The translations under genes and the position numbers were made by a program. Below the pieces are notes generated by a model, which was not told the DNA's origin, searched no databases, and was given only the letters and a program-made list of their open reading frames with translations. Of a DNA stretch of 38,774 nt, positions 1-10,303 are shown piece by piece. Each line of letters opens with the position of its first letter. Position 1 is the first letter of the stretch. The DNA comes from Nemertoderma westbladi (taxonomy: Eukaryota > Xenacoelomorpha > Nemertodermatida > Nemertodermatidae). The DNA is taken from assembly GCA_032718475.1 (NCBI GenBank), contig JAUCBJ010001868.1:1-38774 (forward strand). Direction: 5' to 3'.

Positions 1-863
1 TCCTGGTATTTGGTCCGCACTATGAGATACCGTAATTAAATACCCGCACTATTGGATTTTTAAACACCAACCCCAAAACATTCCAAGCCCCATTTTTTCT
101 GATTTGGCCCCCAAAGAAACCCTTTTCCCGGGGGATCTTCCCCCAGAACAAACACAACACTGTTGCTAAATGATTTAGAAATAAGTGTTTGCCTATATAT
201 ATACTACTGGTATTTGGTCCGGCCTAATGCTTTTCAATGTAAAATTTGTAATGGAAGCCTATAGGAGCGAACCAACTATCGGTAGTATATACATACTCCT
301 GGTATTTGGTCCGGTCTTAAGCAATCAGTTGGTTGTAAGTCATAATGATTGTACTGTAATGGACCAAATACTTTTCGTGTTTCAATACGTCTTCATTAAT
401 TGATTTCATTCATTGGTGTGTTGAGGTAATCAGATGTGGTAGTGGCAGATTGGAAGACCAAACAGCTGGCCTTGAAGTACTGTAGGTACAGTTCATCTGG
501 CACTAGCTAGTCATGTTCATTACTACTAATTGTTAGCTGGATGAAATCATTAATTACAGGTCCTGACAGTTTGAATATGTGGACGAGATTAATTACAGTA
601 AGTGTACAAGCAGGTAGTCTTTGCTGTAAGGTCAGAAGTTTTAATAACATTGCCACCCCCAGACCCCCCGAAAAAGTATTTGGTCCGCGGACCAAATACC
701 AGTATATGGCCCATTCAATTTTCAGATTTTGCAATGTAGAAACTACCGGGTAGTCCAATGTTCAAGCTAAAATTTATCATTAGTTAAATAGGCTAGTACG
801 GTACACGGTCTGACGGTTACCACCATCGCTGCATCGTAGTGATAGACTTTTGGCCGTTTGGCA
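1..863. other. Upstream flank of the IFT140 exon with scattered TATTTGGTCCG repeats
   Basis: I see no gene here. The motif TATTTGGTCCG recurs near 6-16, 210-220, 302-312 and 677-687. It also appears inverted near 361-370, and as a perfect palindrome at 676-699. The repeated motif looks like terminal pieces of a small DNA element rather than a promoter. A half X-box, GTTACC, lies at 816-821, about 45 bases before the IFT140 start, but no second half-site follows it, so RFX control is not supported by this site alone. Confidence 0.5.
676..699. repeat. 24-bp perfect palindrome built from the local repeat motif
   Basis: GTATTTGGTCCG is followed at once by its own reverse complement. The same 11-12 bases recur three times upstream as single copies, so the palindrome is two element ends joined head to head, or an element reduced to its two ends. 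Confidence 0.7.
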
Positions 864-1700
864 ATGGCGATATATTTTGATCACAAAGTTGATGAGAGTG
901 CTGTAGGAAAGGTGACAACTGTCCAATGGCATTCCGCCTTTCCGTTACTCGCGGTCGCCCGTTACGATGACATCGGGAGTGCCGGTTGCGTCCATCTGCA
1001 CCTCGAGGAGGGTGACCGGTTGCCGGGGTGCAACCTCACTAACGACTGCTCCGCCAACGCGCTGGCGTGGCATCCCTGTAGGAAAGTCCTTACCGCCGGA
1101 TGGGCCAACGGAGATATAACACTGTGGAACGAGAGCGACCAGGAAACTTACCAACTCACTAAAACGCATTCCGCCCCGGTTACTATGTTGTTGTACAATC
1201 ACCAAGGCAACCTAATGGTTTCCGGGGATTCTATCGGGACTATGGCGGCGTGGAAGACAGACACGCGAGGTCGCAGTCATCACAGTCCGGTTTACACGTT
1301 AGAGCTGGAAGGCCAGAGCTATCTCACTTGTGTGTTCCGCCCCGTTCCGGAATCGGATTCCGACACAAAGATCTCGGAACTCGCGGCCAAGGCGGTCAGC
1401 GGCGACCCGGAAGCCCTGGATAAGTTCGACATCTACCGGAACCGGAAGGTCGGAATTCCGGGTTCTAGAACGCGGCCTCCCAACGCGGAGGGACTGGCCC
1501 TGTTCGTGGGGACCGGGGACGGAACGGTGTTCCACGTGGACGACAAAGGGAAAGCGGAACCCGTGCGGAACGCAGAGGACCCTGTGCGAACGTTTATTCC
1601 GTTGTCCGGGGCACGAGAGGAGTTGCTCGTGGTTACCAATACAATGGTGCTGTCGCGATTCCTAGTACAGCCGACAGGGGGATTGGATCAACTGTTAAAG
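864..1700 (+). CDS. IFT140: IFT140, intraflagellar transport complex A subunit, first coding exon
   Basis: IFT140 is a core subunit of the IFT-A complex, which drives retrograde transport in cilia and imports membrane proteins into them. The exon gives 279 residues of the N-terminal WD40 beta-propeller. It opens with MAIYFDHKVDE, like the MALYYDH start of vertebrate IFT140, and contains LAWHPCRKVLTAGW, AAKAVSGDPEALDKFD and LFVGTGDGTVFHVDDKGK, which align along the family without gaps. I chose ATG 864; the frame is open from a TTG six bases earlier, but that is not a likely start. The exon ends at AAAG|GTGGGA (1700/1701) in phase 0, at the point where the homology stops. It is far more GC-rich than its surroundings, as expected for an old conserved exon. 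Later exons (rest of the propellers, TPR repeats) were not found to the right. Confidence 0.88.
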
Positions 1701-1712
1701 GTGGGAGTCAAC

Positions 1713-1940
1713 TCACAGCACCTACAACTCACAGCACCTACAACTCACAGTACCTACAACTTACAGCACCTACAACTCACAGTACCTACAACTCACAGTA
1801 CCTACAACTCACAGCATCTACAACTCACAGCACCTACAACTCACAGCACCTACAACTCACAGTACCTACAACCCACACTACCCTGTCACCTACAACTCAC
1901 AGCACCTACAACCCATTGCACATACAACTCAGTAGCACCT
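1713..1940. repeat. 16-bp tandem array just inside the IFT140 intron
   Basis: The unit TCACAGCACCTACAAC repeats ten times in strict 16-bp register (1713-1872), with C/T changes at two positions. About three decayed units follow, to 1940. It starts 12 bases after the splice donor. As 16 is not a multiple of three the repeat reads through all frames; the open frame across it is accidental. Confidence 0.9.
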
Positions 1941-1951
1941 ATTAACTTATT

Positions 1952-2401
1952 GGGGGGCGTTCATAAAGTATGTCACGCAAATTTTTCCGATTTTTGACCC
2001 CCCCCCCCCCCGTCCCGACAAAAAATATTTTATTGTAATAATACACAATGTTTGTTATGCAAAAATACAACATAAATTCGATCACTATATCTACATATTC
2101 CCACGGGCAAGTCAAGTGTTCTTATTCTATATTAATAACAGGTATTACAGTGTTGGAGTCAATGGCTTCTATGTCCTACTCAATTTATCGATTATACTCA
2201 ATGTTATTGAGTTTATTGTTTTCCTTACAGTTACTCACACATGTGTGAAAGTCAAAGCCAAGCTAACATTAAAGCATAGAACATCGCCGTGACCGTCACA
2301 ATTAGTCGACACCCCCCTCCCCCCCCCTCTGTCACAAAATGTGACGCAATTCCTAACCCGCCCTCCCCCCCTAGTGCGTGACATACTTTATGAACGCCCC
2401 C
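1952..2401. mobile_element. Small inverted-repeat element (MITE-like), 450 bp
   Basis: The left end reads GGGGGCGTTCATAAAGTATG and continues TCACGC (to 1978). The right end, 2376-2401, is its exact reverse complement over 26 bases. The inside has C-rich runs (1997-2010, 2312-2370) and no coding frame. TTAT lies just outside both ends (1947-1950 and 2402-2405), a possible target duplication, although one extra T-G pair separates the left copy from the repeat. A non-autonomous DNA transposon is the simplest reading. Confidence 0.75.
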
Positions 2402-3386
2402 TTATGTTAGATGTAAATCATACGTATTTACATGAAAATACATTACTGTACAAATACATGAACCCTGGGACTGGACAGATAAGAGACTCGTTAGTTAAGT
2501 CTGACATAGTGCCCGCCCTATAATGGTATTTATTCTGGGAATATACAATACAAATACACCCATTGGCTATAAGGATAATTTTATGTGTACAAGGTCTGTT
2601 CTGAGAGATACATGCTATGAGATATTGTTTATGTTAATTAATAGGATATTTTGTTGGCTATAAGATAACAATTCATCAGGTCTGATAGATTTGACAGGAT
2701 ATTATAAACATATCTGACTATATTAATAAACTGAACGAAAATCAACAAATAGATTAGATAGAAAGACTTAAATTGGCTTTCTCTTTCGTGCTGCAATATA
2801 AATTATAAGCTCAGCGACCATTACCTAAACAAAATATACGATATCGGACATCGGTGATGCATAACTCACAGTTTAGCTGCAGTCCTCGTGTATTCGGTGT
2901 GAGTGTGTGTCAATAGTCATCCGTGTGGTGGTCAACGTATGCGCGTCCTCTGACACAAGACCATAATGACCATACCCGGCCATTTATGGCATGAAGGTGG
3001 TGTGTACTTGCGTACCGCCGGCACCCCCAACCTGCACGTATACTGAGCGGCCCCCAAGGCTGACCTCTCAGTATATGGATTCTGTCGCCGCCGCCATAAC
3101 GAGCATGCATCACACAGACTCCAAGAAACAGATGGGATTGGAGGACGCAAACCAATGACCATGACTTGCATCAACCAAACAAACTGCCCCCGTCGTCGTC
3201 TATTGCGATACACAGTCGTATAAGCAGACAAATCACCATGAGTGCGATGTGTGAAATTGTTATCCGAATCCGCAAAATGGGAAACGGCCTCAAAGAGCAG
3301 TTTACTCTGCTAAGGGTAACATTATATACGTGGGAGAGAAATTCGAAGCAATCCAAAAAATACAATAGAATAAGCAAACAACTAAC

Positions 3387-3608
3387 CTGACACAACACTG
3401 GAATGCAAACTTCCAATACTACCGATATGTTTCTATTAGTATTATGCAAGTGATCCTCCAAGTGTGTTCCAAATACAGGTTGGTTTGGATCTTCTGCCAG
3501 TTTCTGTTTCATTATAGGCATTGCGTCTGTTAATGTTTTCAAAGCGTCCCTATGGAAATCAGCATGTAATTCCACCAAACGGAGCATCAGTTGAGCATAT
3601 TCGCCCTC
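3387..3608 (-). CDS. ARHGAP17/44-like (RICH-type) RhoGAP, second BAR-domain exon
   Basis: These 74 residues complete the C-terminal part of the BAR domain. Motifs LVELHADFHRDALKTL and QPVFGTHLEDHL match the LLEAQADYHRKAL and KPAFGTPLEEHL region just before the RhoGAP domain in ARHGAP17/RICH1 and ARHGAP44. The exon starts after a TTTTAG acceptor (3609-3610) with EGEYAQ and ends at CAG|GTTAGT (3387/3386); both junctions are in phase 0 and join the upstream exon without a break. The RhoGAP domain, which should follow on the minus strand to the left, was not found between 1 and 3386. Confidence 0.82.
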
Positions 3609-3933
3609 CTAAAATTGTTAACATATTTGGTATTAGAGGTAAAGCCGAGATAATCCCGTAGCAACGCTCCTAGTGACGATGCCTACAAATATACCTTAAG
3701 TTTCTTATACTTTAAGTTAACCGGTACCGGTATCACATATAGAAGTCTTAATGGCATAAGGCTGTAAGGCCAAACTATGAGACTCATCATGAGTCGCGGT
3801 CGCCATACAGCTGTACAGCCATAGACTCTGCACTTTTGACTTTACTACAGTACACAGTAGGCCTACTGCCGTAATTCATTAGGTTCTTTCTTATATAAAC
3901 CATACCGGTACCGTACCGTAGGTACTGACTTAC
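3609..3933 (-). other. Intron between the two BAR-domain exons
   Basis: The intron has a GTAAGT donor (complement of 3928-3933) and an AG acceptor (complement of 3609-3610). At 325 bases it is short for this window. Nothing else is recognisable in it apart from GGTACCGG-rich simple sequence near 3721 and 3903. Confidence 0.75.
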
Positions 3934-4557
3934 CCTCGAAGTGACATTTAGCATTTCAGCGATCAATTCAGTCCGACACTGTTCAGCTTCCCGAGTTGAG
4001 GAGTCCACTTCTGATTTGGCGGCCTCCACCTTAGTCTGAACTGATTGATAGTTTTTACTGGAAATCGAAAAGCTTTGTCGATTTATCTCTGTTAAATGCG
4101 ACTTGGCTGTATCCATATCGAGAACTAACCTATTCAGTTTCTTCCGGGTTGACATGACAGAAGGAATATCATTGTCAACCAGGTTTTGAAACGGCTTTAA
4201 GACTTCACTATCAACAGCAAGCTCCATTTCAGCTTGTTGTTTAGCGACCTTGCCTACCGCTAACCCAGTGTCTCCGAGCATCTGGCCCAGTATGCTTTGG
4301 CTATCGGGATCCGAAAGCAACTTGATGCTGTCCTCATTTAGCGTGGAGGAGAGAATTGTAGCGAGCATTTTTTTTACTTTGCTTTCTAAGTCCTGTTCTC
4401 TGTTCTGGTGCGTCGCTCCTACTTTCTTTATGATTCTCTGGCAACACAATTTCAGCAGTTCCAAATGTTTCTCGGCATTGCGAATTTCGGCGGTAAGCAG
4501 TTCGGATTTCTCGGCTTGGCCGGCCATCTGCCGGACTCTTTGAAGTTGCCGCCTCAT
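3934..4557 (-). CDS. ARHGAP17/44-like (RICH-type) RhoGAP, first coding exon, BAR domain
   Basis: The 208 residues form most of an N-BAR/BAR membrane-curving domain. The start MRRQLQRVRQMAGQAEKSEL aligns with MKKQFNRMKQLANQ...AEKTE of vertebrate ARHGAP17. Later, SILGQMLGDTG, LKPFQNLVDNDIPSV and KKLNRLVLDMD match the family's coiled-coil arms. Proteins of this type bind membranes through the BAR domain and switch off Cdc42/Rac through the RhoGAP domain, at cell junctions and in endocytosis. The start at ATG 4557 is chosen from the alignment. The exon ends at AGG|GTAAGT in phase 0. The gene is read leftwards while IFT140 is read rightwards, so the two models run into each other. ARHGAP17, ARHGAP44 and SH3BP1 cannot be told apart from the BAR domain alone. 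Confidence 0.82.
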
Positions 4558-5265
4558 TCTGCTGTCCTGGTCTGGATACAGTATAAAGGTTTAATCTGTT
4601 AGGCCTAATTGTTTTGCAGTACCGTACTGCCGTAGTCAAGACAGCAAGAGCAAGGACGCCCGCAAAACAAATCAACAATTTCCTATGATTACCGGTACCA
4701 GTAGTCAGTTAGGCCTAGTTGATTGTCAGTATTGTGAATATACTGGTATAGCTGTATTCCTGTGTACAGGTGTCAGGGTGTAGGCTGTAGGCGTTCTGCC
4801 TTCTGTCTGACTGTACCTGATGTGTGACTAACTAGGAACTTAGTCCTAGTCACAGCAAGTTAGAAGTGCTTGTACTAATTCGGTATTCAGAGAAGTTGGT
4901 CTGTTGGTGTTACTTATGGCAGTGATTTTTTATGTCCTTTTATTTGACTTTTTTTGTCATTTTTTTTTTCGAATTATGCATAATGACTTTTGTTGTCCTT
5001 TTAATGACTTTTATTGTCCTTTTAATGACTTTTTATGTATGTATTTCTTCAAACTGTCAGACTGCTGATTTCTGGACTGTCAGACAGTTGATTTCACTAT
5101 GCATGTGCCAAAACATTCCATGATTCCATGATTTATAGACTATGAGATAGATTTCCATATGCGCCTGTGGTAAAAAGACTCTATATTTAATAGTTTGTGG
5201 TTGTTGTCGATAATCGATTACCACACATGACGTAGCAAAACACTCATTTTATAGCCAAAAACAAT
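4558..5265. other. 5' flank of the BAR-RhoGAP gene
   Basis: This should contain the RhoGAP gene's 5' UTR and promoter, but no TATA box or clear start site can be named. A short T-rich repeat near 4925-5040 repeats the phrase TGACTTTTATTGTCCTTTTA about three times. Otherwise I see nothing. Confidence 0.45.
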
Positions 5266-5269
5266 TACC

Positions 5270-6120
5270 AATTGATGGAAAGGAGCAGGTTAAGGCCGAG
5301 TTTTCTAACCAAAACAATAAACAGTCACTTTACCAAATCAGGGAAAGGAGCAGGTTACAGAGACGGGATTTTCTAACCAAAACAATAAACGATTACTTAA
5401 CTAATTGAGGGAAAGGAGCAGGTTACAGAGGCGGGATGTTCTAACCAAAACAATAAACGATCACTTAACTTATTGAGGGAAAGGAGCAGGTTACAGAGGC
5501 GGGATTTTCTAACCAAAACAATAAACCATCATTTAACTAATTGAGGGAAAGGGACAGGTTACAGAGGCGGAATTTTCTAACCAAAATAATAAACGATCAC
5601 TTAACTAATTGAGGGAAAGGAGCAGGTTACAGAGGCGGGATTTTCTAACCAAAACAATAAACGATCATTTAACTAATTGAGGGAAAGGGGCAGATTACAG
5701 AGGCGGGCCTTTCTAACCAAAACAATAAACGGTCACTTTACCAATTCAGGGAAAGGAGCAGGTTACAGAGGCGGGATTTTCTAACCAAAACAATAAACGA
5801 TCATTTAACTAATTTAGGGAAAGGGGCAGATTACAGAGGCGGGATTTTCTAACCAAAACAATAAACAATCATTTAACTAATTGAGGGAAAGGAGCAGGTT
5901 ACAGAGACGGGATTTTCTAACCAAAACAATAAACGATAACATTACCAATTGAGAGAAAGGAGCAGGTTACAGAGGCGGGATTTTCTAACCAAAACAATAG
6001 ATAACATTACCAATTGAGGGAAAGGAGCAGGTTAAGGCCGGATTTTCTAACCAAAACAATCAAGCAATCAAAACCAAAACAGTCACTTTACCAAATCAGG
6101 GAAAGGAGCAGGTTATCCGT
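5270..6120. repeat. Minisatellite, about 67-68 bp unit, about 12.5 copies
   Basis: Thirteen GGGAAAGGAGCAGGTTA-like cores occur, at about 5277, 5343, 5410, 5478, 5546, 5614, 5681, 5748, 5817, 5885, 5952, 6018 and 6098. Each is followed by a GAGGCGGGATTTTCTAACC phrase and then CAAAACAATAAACGATCA. The outer copies are the most diverged (AAGGCCG in place of ACAGAGGCGG). Variant units such as GGGGCAGATT recur at alternate positions, pointing to unequal exchange. Confidence 0.9.
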
Positions 6121-6125
6121 AACAC

Positions 6126-8222
6126 TACTCAGACAGTAGTCATGATCCATTATTGATTATAAAACTAATACAGTAATAGGCCTAAATTATGTGAAAGGTA
6201 TATCCACATTTTCCACAATCCTGCAATCCAGTTTGGCCTATCAATTAGGCCTATTTAAAATTTATTAGCACAACCGGTAGGCCTACCATTACCGTATTTA
6301 AATGGTAGGCTACACAGTAGGCCTACCATTACCTTATTTAAATGGTAGGCTACACAGTAGGCCTATAGCAGTACCGGTGCCGGTACCGGTACTAAAATAC
6401 AGAAATACCTGCTTTATACCTACATCTGTACATACAATACAGCAAAATAGTGCTATATATACTAATACCGGTACTGATAGCCTGAGAGAACAGTAGTAGA
6501 GAAACGGTAGCATGGAACCTAACATTAGACTTTTGGAGGACATAAAAAATAAAAAAAAAGGACAAAAAAAGGATTTAAACGGACAATAAAAATTATTGCG
6601 GTTACTTATTACTAACGTATTTAGTACTAGTTGTTGCTAAACTCGTATTCATAGAATTTAGTCTTACTTAAGTTAGTATTAGCTGTGACTTAAATTTCTA
6701 GTCACATGAAGATGTGACTAAGTTGGTAAGACCGCTTACTTATTGAATATTGGCCTTCATATATACAGTATGGTTATTATGTTACTGACGACTCTGTCCA
6801 CATTATACTCTCTCTTGTTTTTCTAGCATTCTGTGTTCATTGCAAATGTGTTGTTGCAGAGAAACTGTCAAATGTAACGACATAAAGCTTTTTGTTTTTT
6901 AAACATATAGGCCTATCCGACTTAAATTTCCAAATTTCAGCTCACATTCTTGAATGGTGAGATTGCTGCCGAATGGTCCGCGTCCGTTGAAAAATGTGTT
7001 TCGCTAAAGAATTCTACCATTCGCTAACTTTCGCAAGATGAAAAAGCGGTAGCGTTCCCACTTCATTATTTTCATCTCTATTACCGAATGTAAATAATGG
7101 TATTCGATAATGGTAGCCAATTGATTTATCGCCTTACTAACTGACTAAAAATACTAATTTTTCACTATAATTTTAACAGGAAATCACTAAAATATTCAGT
7201 TTCCACTAAAATCTATTAATTAACATTAAATCTATTAATTATAAATTATTGCTAAAATGTGGGAAAGGGCATGTTACAGTGCCACTAATAATGAAGGGAT
7301 TTTATTACAACAGGCCGTAACAGATTTATTTTTGATGAAAATATATTTTAGTGATAATTAAATTGAGTGGAGGATATTTGATAACGAAAAAAATTTACTG
7401 GAAAACAGGAATTGTTTTAGTGACCAATAAAATTAATGGGTTTTAATGTAGACTACCAGCTGACCAGTACAAGTAAAACAGTAAACATAGAAACATGCAG
7501 GGCATAGCTACCGACCTTAAGTTGAAACTGAAAGCTTTTTGATAAACATAAGTCAAAGTACCGGCACTGGTACTAATAGGCTAGAACTAAGTTTAGTAAC
7601 AGTTTATGAATATTGATATTTTTTAAGGGCTAGTTGAAACTAAGTTAAGTCAATGCTCTTACTAAAATCAGTTGTTTTTACTAACAGATAGCTCTTACTA
7701 AACATAGTTGCAGCTTGCAGCTCTTACTAAAAGCTGTCACTAAATACAGTAGCTGTAACTAATACTATGTAACTCTATGAATACCGCCCCTGATTTCTGT
7801 CTGACTGTGTATTGTCTCTGACTAAATCTGTCTGACTGCATAATACAGTAATATCAGAATATTGTAATTGTAATAGTAATAACAATAATAATAATAATAC
7901 TGTAATATGATTAATTTATATAACGCCAAATATACATTGTAATACTCTATGGCGCTGAACAACAGTCTGACAGTTACCGTACAATTTATGTAATCAAACA
8001 ACATTAAATAAAATTACTATATATCTACAATTGGGTAAAACAGGTTAAAAAGTTGTGTTAAAAATATTCAGTTCAGTTAAAACAATTATTAAGGATTCAG
8101 TTAAAACAAGCTCTAATCTGTAGTACGTAGGGATAAGATATAGCAGTATGGTAAAATAATGTATAATAATGTATGAGTGATAATATAATACCAATATACA
8201 GTATGAATCAATTATCCATATC
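6126..8222. other. Non-coding AT-rich stretch with a possible inverted-repeat element
   Basis: No gene is seen. A 46-bp block with GTAGGCCTACCATTACC is repeated twice near 6280-6370, followed by GGTACCGG palindromes. The stretch 6648-7782 may be a decayed DNA element and is listed separately. Short microsatellites (ATA, TAA) lie near 7870-7900. Confidence 0.5.
6648..7782. mobile_element. Possible non-autonomous DNA transposon with inverted ends
   Basis: The left end GTATTCATAGAATTTAGTC is mirrored at the right end, whose complement reads GTATTCATAGAGTTACATAG. Both ends then carry several CTTACTAA/TTAGTAAG phrases in opposite orientation. No coding frame and no clear target duplication is seen. 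The match is imperfect, so this is a tentative call. Confidence 0.4.
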
Positions 8223-9150
8223 CTAGCTGCCTAGGGTGAATTGGTGTGTCTTTAGCTTCGATTTAAAAAGTTCCAGGCTGTCGATGATCCTTATTCGTTC
8301 CGGCAATTCGTTCCATAACCGTGGTGCTGAATTAATAAATGCTCGCCCTCCTAGAGTGATGCAGTTATAACGAGGTATGACTAATTTCCTGGTCTTACTA
8401 CTACGCATTGAATACCTTGAATTTGACTGCAATTCTATCATGTTGCAGATATACGCTGGAGCCTTACCATGTAAAGATTTGTATGTCATTTAGCAATATT
8501 TTATATATTATACGCCGCTTTACTGGAAGCGGAAGCCAGTTAAGACTCTTCTTCAGTGTCGGAGTTAACCAGTGGAAAGTGAGCAACCGTATCGCAAGCG
8601 TGCAACGCAGGCGTATCTGATGTGATTCCCAAGAGTTATGGCCCGACCTTTACGCAAGCGACCTACTTGCGTTAAGTCGCATAGATATCGCAACAACTTG
8701 CGTTAAGTCGCATAAATATCGCACCAACATGTCGGTCGTACTTCCGAACACCACGTACTGACGTATAAAACGGGCTGCCGTGTTCTGACTACGTTGCAGC
8801 TTTGTTAACTGATAATCAGAGAGTCCTTGATAAACGGAGTTGCAGTAATCAAACCGACTTAAAATTAGAGAATTCACCAACATTCTACTGTAGTACTGTA
8901 TTCGTTTCGTCTAAGGTTCTAATGTTACGTAGGTGGTAGAAGGCTGTTTTACATGTTTTATTTATAAATGTTTCCATTGTCATTTTAGAATCAAGCCAAG
9001 CATGTGAGTTTACTTTATCCAGCTGTTGCTTCGTTCGTACATAGATTTATAAATTCAGTTATTGTCGTTAATCTTAAGTTTATTGACTTGCAACCAACTA
9101 CTGCCTGACTGTATGTCATCATCATGGATTTTAGTGGATGTGACTATATT
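8223..9150 (-). pseudogene. LINE remnant: reverse transcriptase C-terminal part (family X, L2/CR1-like)
   Basis: Read leftwards, the pieces run in the usual order of the end of a LINE reverse transcriptase: WLQVNKLKIND (about 9105), ETFINKTCKTAFYHLRNIR (about 8990-8930), LILSRFDYCNSVYQGL with LTKLQRSQNTAARF (8865-8760), SLNWLPLPVKRRI (about 8540-8500) and PRLWNELPERIR ending LKTHQFTLGS (8223). Frame changes between the pieces and stops near 9075 and 8890 show it is dead. It is the same family as 11297-12583 but lies on the other strand and is more decayed. Confidence 0.75.
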
Positions 9151-9984
9151 GACAGGTAACATCTGTAAATTTATTGTTTTGTTTAAAATTGACATAATTT
9201 ACCGCTGGGAAATTATATTACATAATTTACCACTACAGCACTATGGTACTTTTTACTTTTACATACCACATATCCCGTGTCAAATACAGCCATACTGCTG
9301 CTATCTGAAATAGTGAAAACCACTGACAGTTGAGCCATGGAATGCTACTGTATATAGCGATATCTATATATCATTCCATGGTTGAGCATAGGCAGTACAG
9401 TACGCATGTAATTCTTTATATCAGATCTTAGCTGACCTCTGAATTCGAATGGTCTGTTATTGTTTTATCACCTGGTATCAAATCTTATCTGAAGGTAATT
9501 CATATTCTATGCTACATAGCAGTTGAGCCTGTGCTTCTATACAGCAGTCCCTGAAGAAGCCTACATCAGTACAGGTGTACAGCATCAGGATACAACACAT
9601 AGTCCATGGCATAAAATAAAACTTACAAATGGGGCACACCACCCTTGAGTGGACATCTTGGTGAAGACAAATTCTGTTTACATATTTGAGTAAGGTTTGG
9701 TACATATATTCAACAAAATCTCCAAAATGTCCAAAATATTCAACATTCAATAAATAGCTATCAAGACCAAGACCCTGGTAGCCAAGTAGGATGGACTGAG
9801 TTCAGTCTGGCGGTTTCAAATTCTACCTGGGTGGTGAGAGCAGGTGCCACCAATTCGCAGCATTGTATGTTAATAAAGTGTACCTAAAATGGTGCCTTGA
9901 GCTCGTACATAACATCTTCAGCAAACTGACTCACAGTATCAGGAAGGAAGGTCAGCTATCGTTAACAGGTTTAATGTTTGGAAT
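9151..9984. other. Non-coding stretch; possible tRNA-derived SINE head near 9771-9840
   Basis: No gene is recognisable. An inverted repeat CCATGGAATG/CATTCCATGG (9335-9344 and 9372-9381) encloses 27 bases. At 9779-9791 TAGCCAAGTAGGA resembles a pol III box A, and at 9812-9824 GGTTTCAAATTCT resembles box B. Their 33-base spacing is shorter than in a tRNA, so this is only a weak hint of a SINE. Confidence 0.35.
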
Positions 9985-10303
9985 CTACTACTACTACTAG
10001 GATCGGCATGCTGCATTGCACCTGCTTTATATATTACTGTATTACTATATATATATATCAAGAATGCTGTGCCGGCTTGTCGATAAAATTGCGAGGCCAC
10101 AACTCCCTATCACCCATGACATTTACTAGATCATCTGCATCTTCAAGGCCAGTGTCCTTTAAGATGCGTCTCAAGAAAGTCATGGGCTGTCCACCATGCT
10201 TATTCACCCCATGAGGCTGCCAAAGTACAAGATTATGCACTGGCTGGTCCTCACGGCGAAAGCAATGTCCTGCAAAGCGAAGGCGGCTTTGTTCTAGTGT
10301 CAT
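9985..10303 (-). pseudogene. LINE 3' end fragment (family Z), with (TAG)n tail
   Basis: Read leftwards, the fragment encodes LRFAGHCFRREDQPVHNLVL and then GLEDADDLVNVMGDRELWPR, the conserved C-terminal tail of RTE-like LINE proteins whose endonuclease half is often labelled craniofacial development protein 2-like. It ends in GATCCTAG followed by a short TAG repeat. The same tail, on the other strand, closes the copy at 25.2-25.44 kb. This copy keeps about 60 bases between GCACAGCATTC and ATGCCGATC that the other copy lacks. Confidence 0.72.

Larger units (their letters stand above)
1701..3386. other. Intronic stretch holding a 16-bp array and an inverted-repeat element
   Basis: This is intron 1 of IFT140 by position and also the 3' side of the BAR-RhoGAP exons. 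It holds the 16-bp array (1713-1940) and the inverted-repeat element (1952-2401), both listed separately. From 2402 to 3386 I see only low-information AT-rich sequence and a GC-richer patch near 2930-3130; no exon of either gene could be recognised. Confidence 0.6.

Noticed and set aside
816-866. X-box in the IFT140 promoter
   Set aside because: Only a GTTACC half-site is present; no RGYAAC partner follows within three bases.
1701-1997. C-terminal extension of the IFT140 frame
   Set aside because: IFT140 homology stops at a good splice donor (1700/1701), and the added residues come from the 16-bp array and the MITE end.
5270-6120. CRISPR-like array
   Set aside because: The whole 67-bp unit is conserved, with no unique spacers, and the DNA is from an animal genome.
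9771-9845. tRNA gene or SINE head
   Set aside because: Box A- and box B-like words exist, but the spacing is too short, no cloverleaf forms by eye and no second copy is seen; kept only as a weak note.
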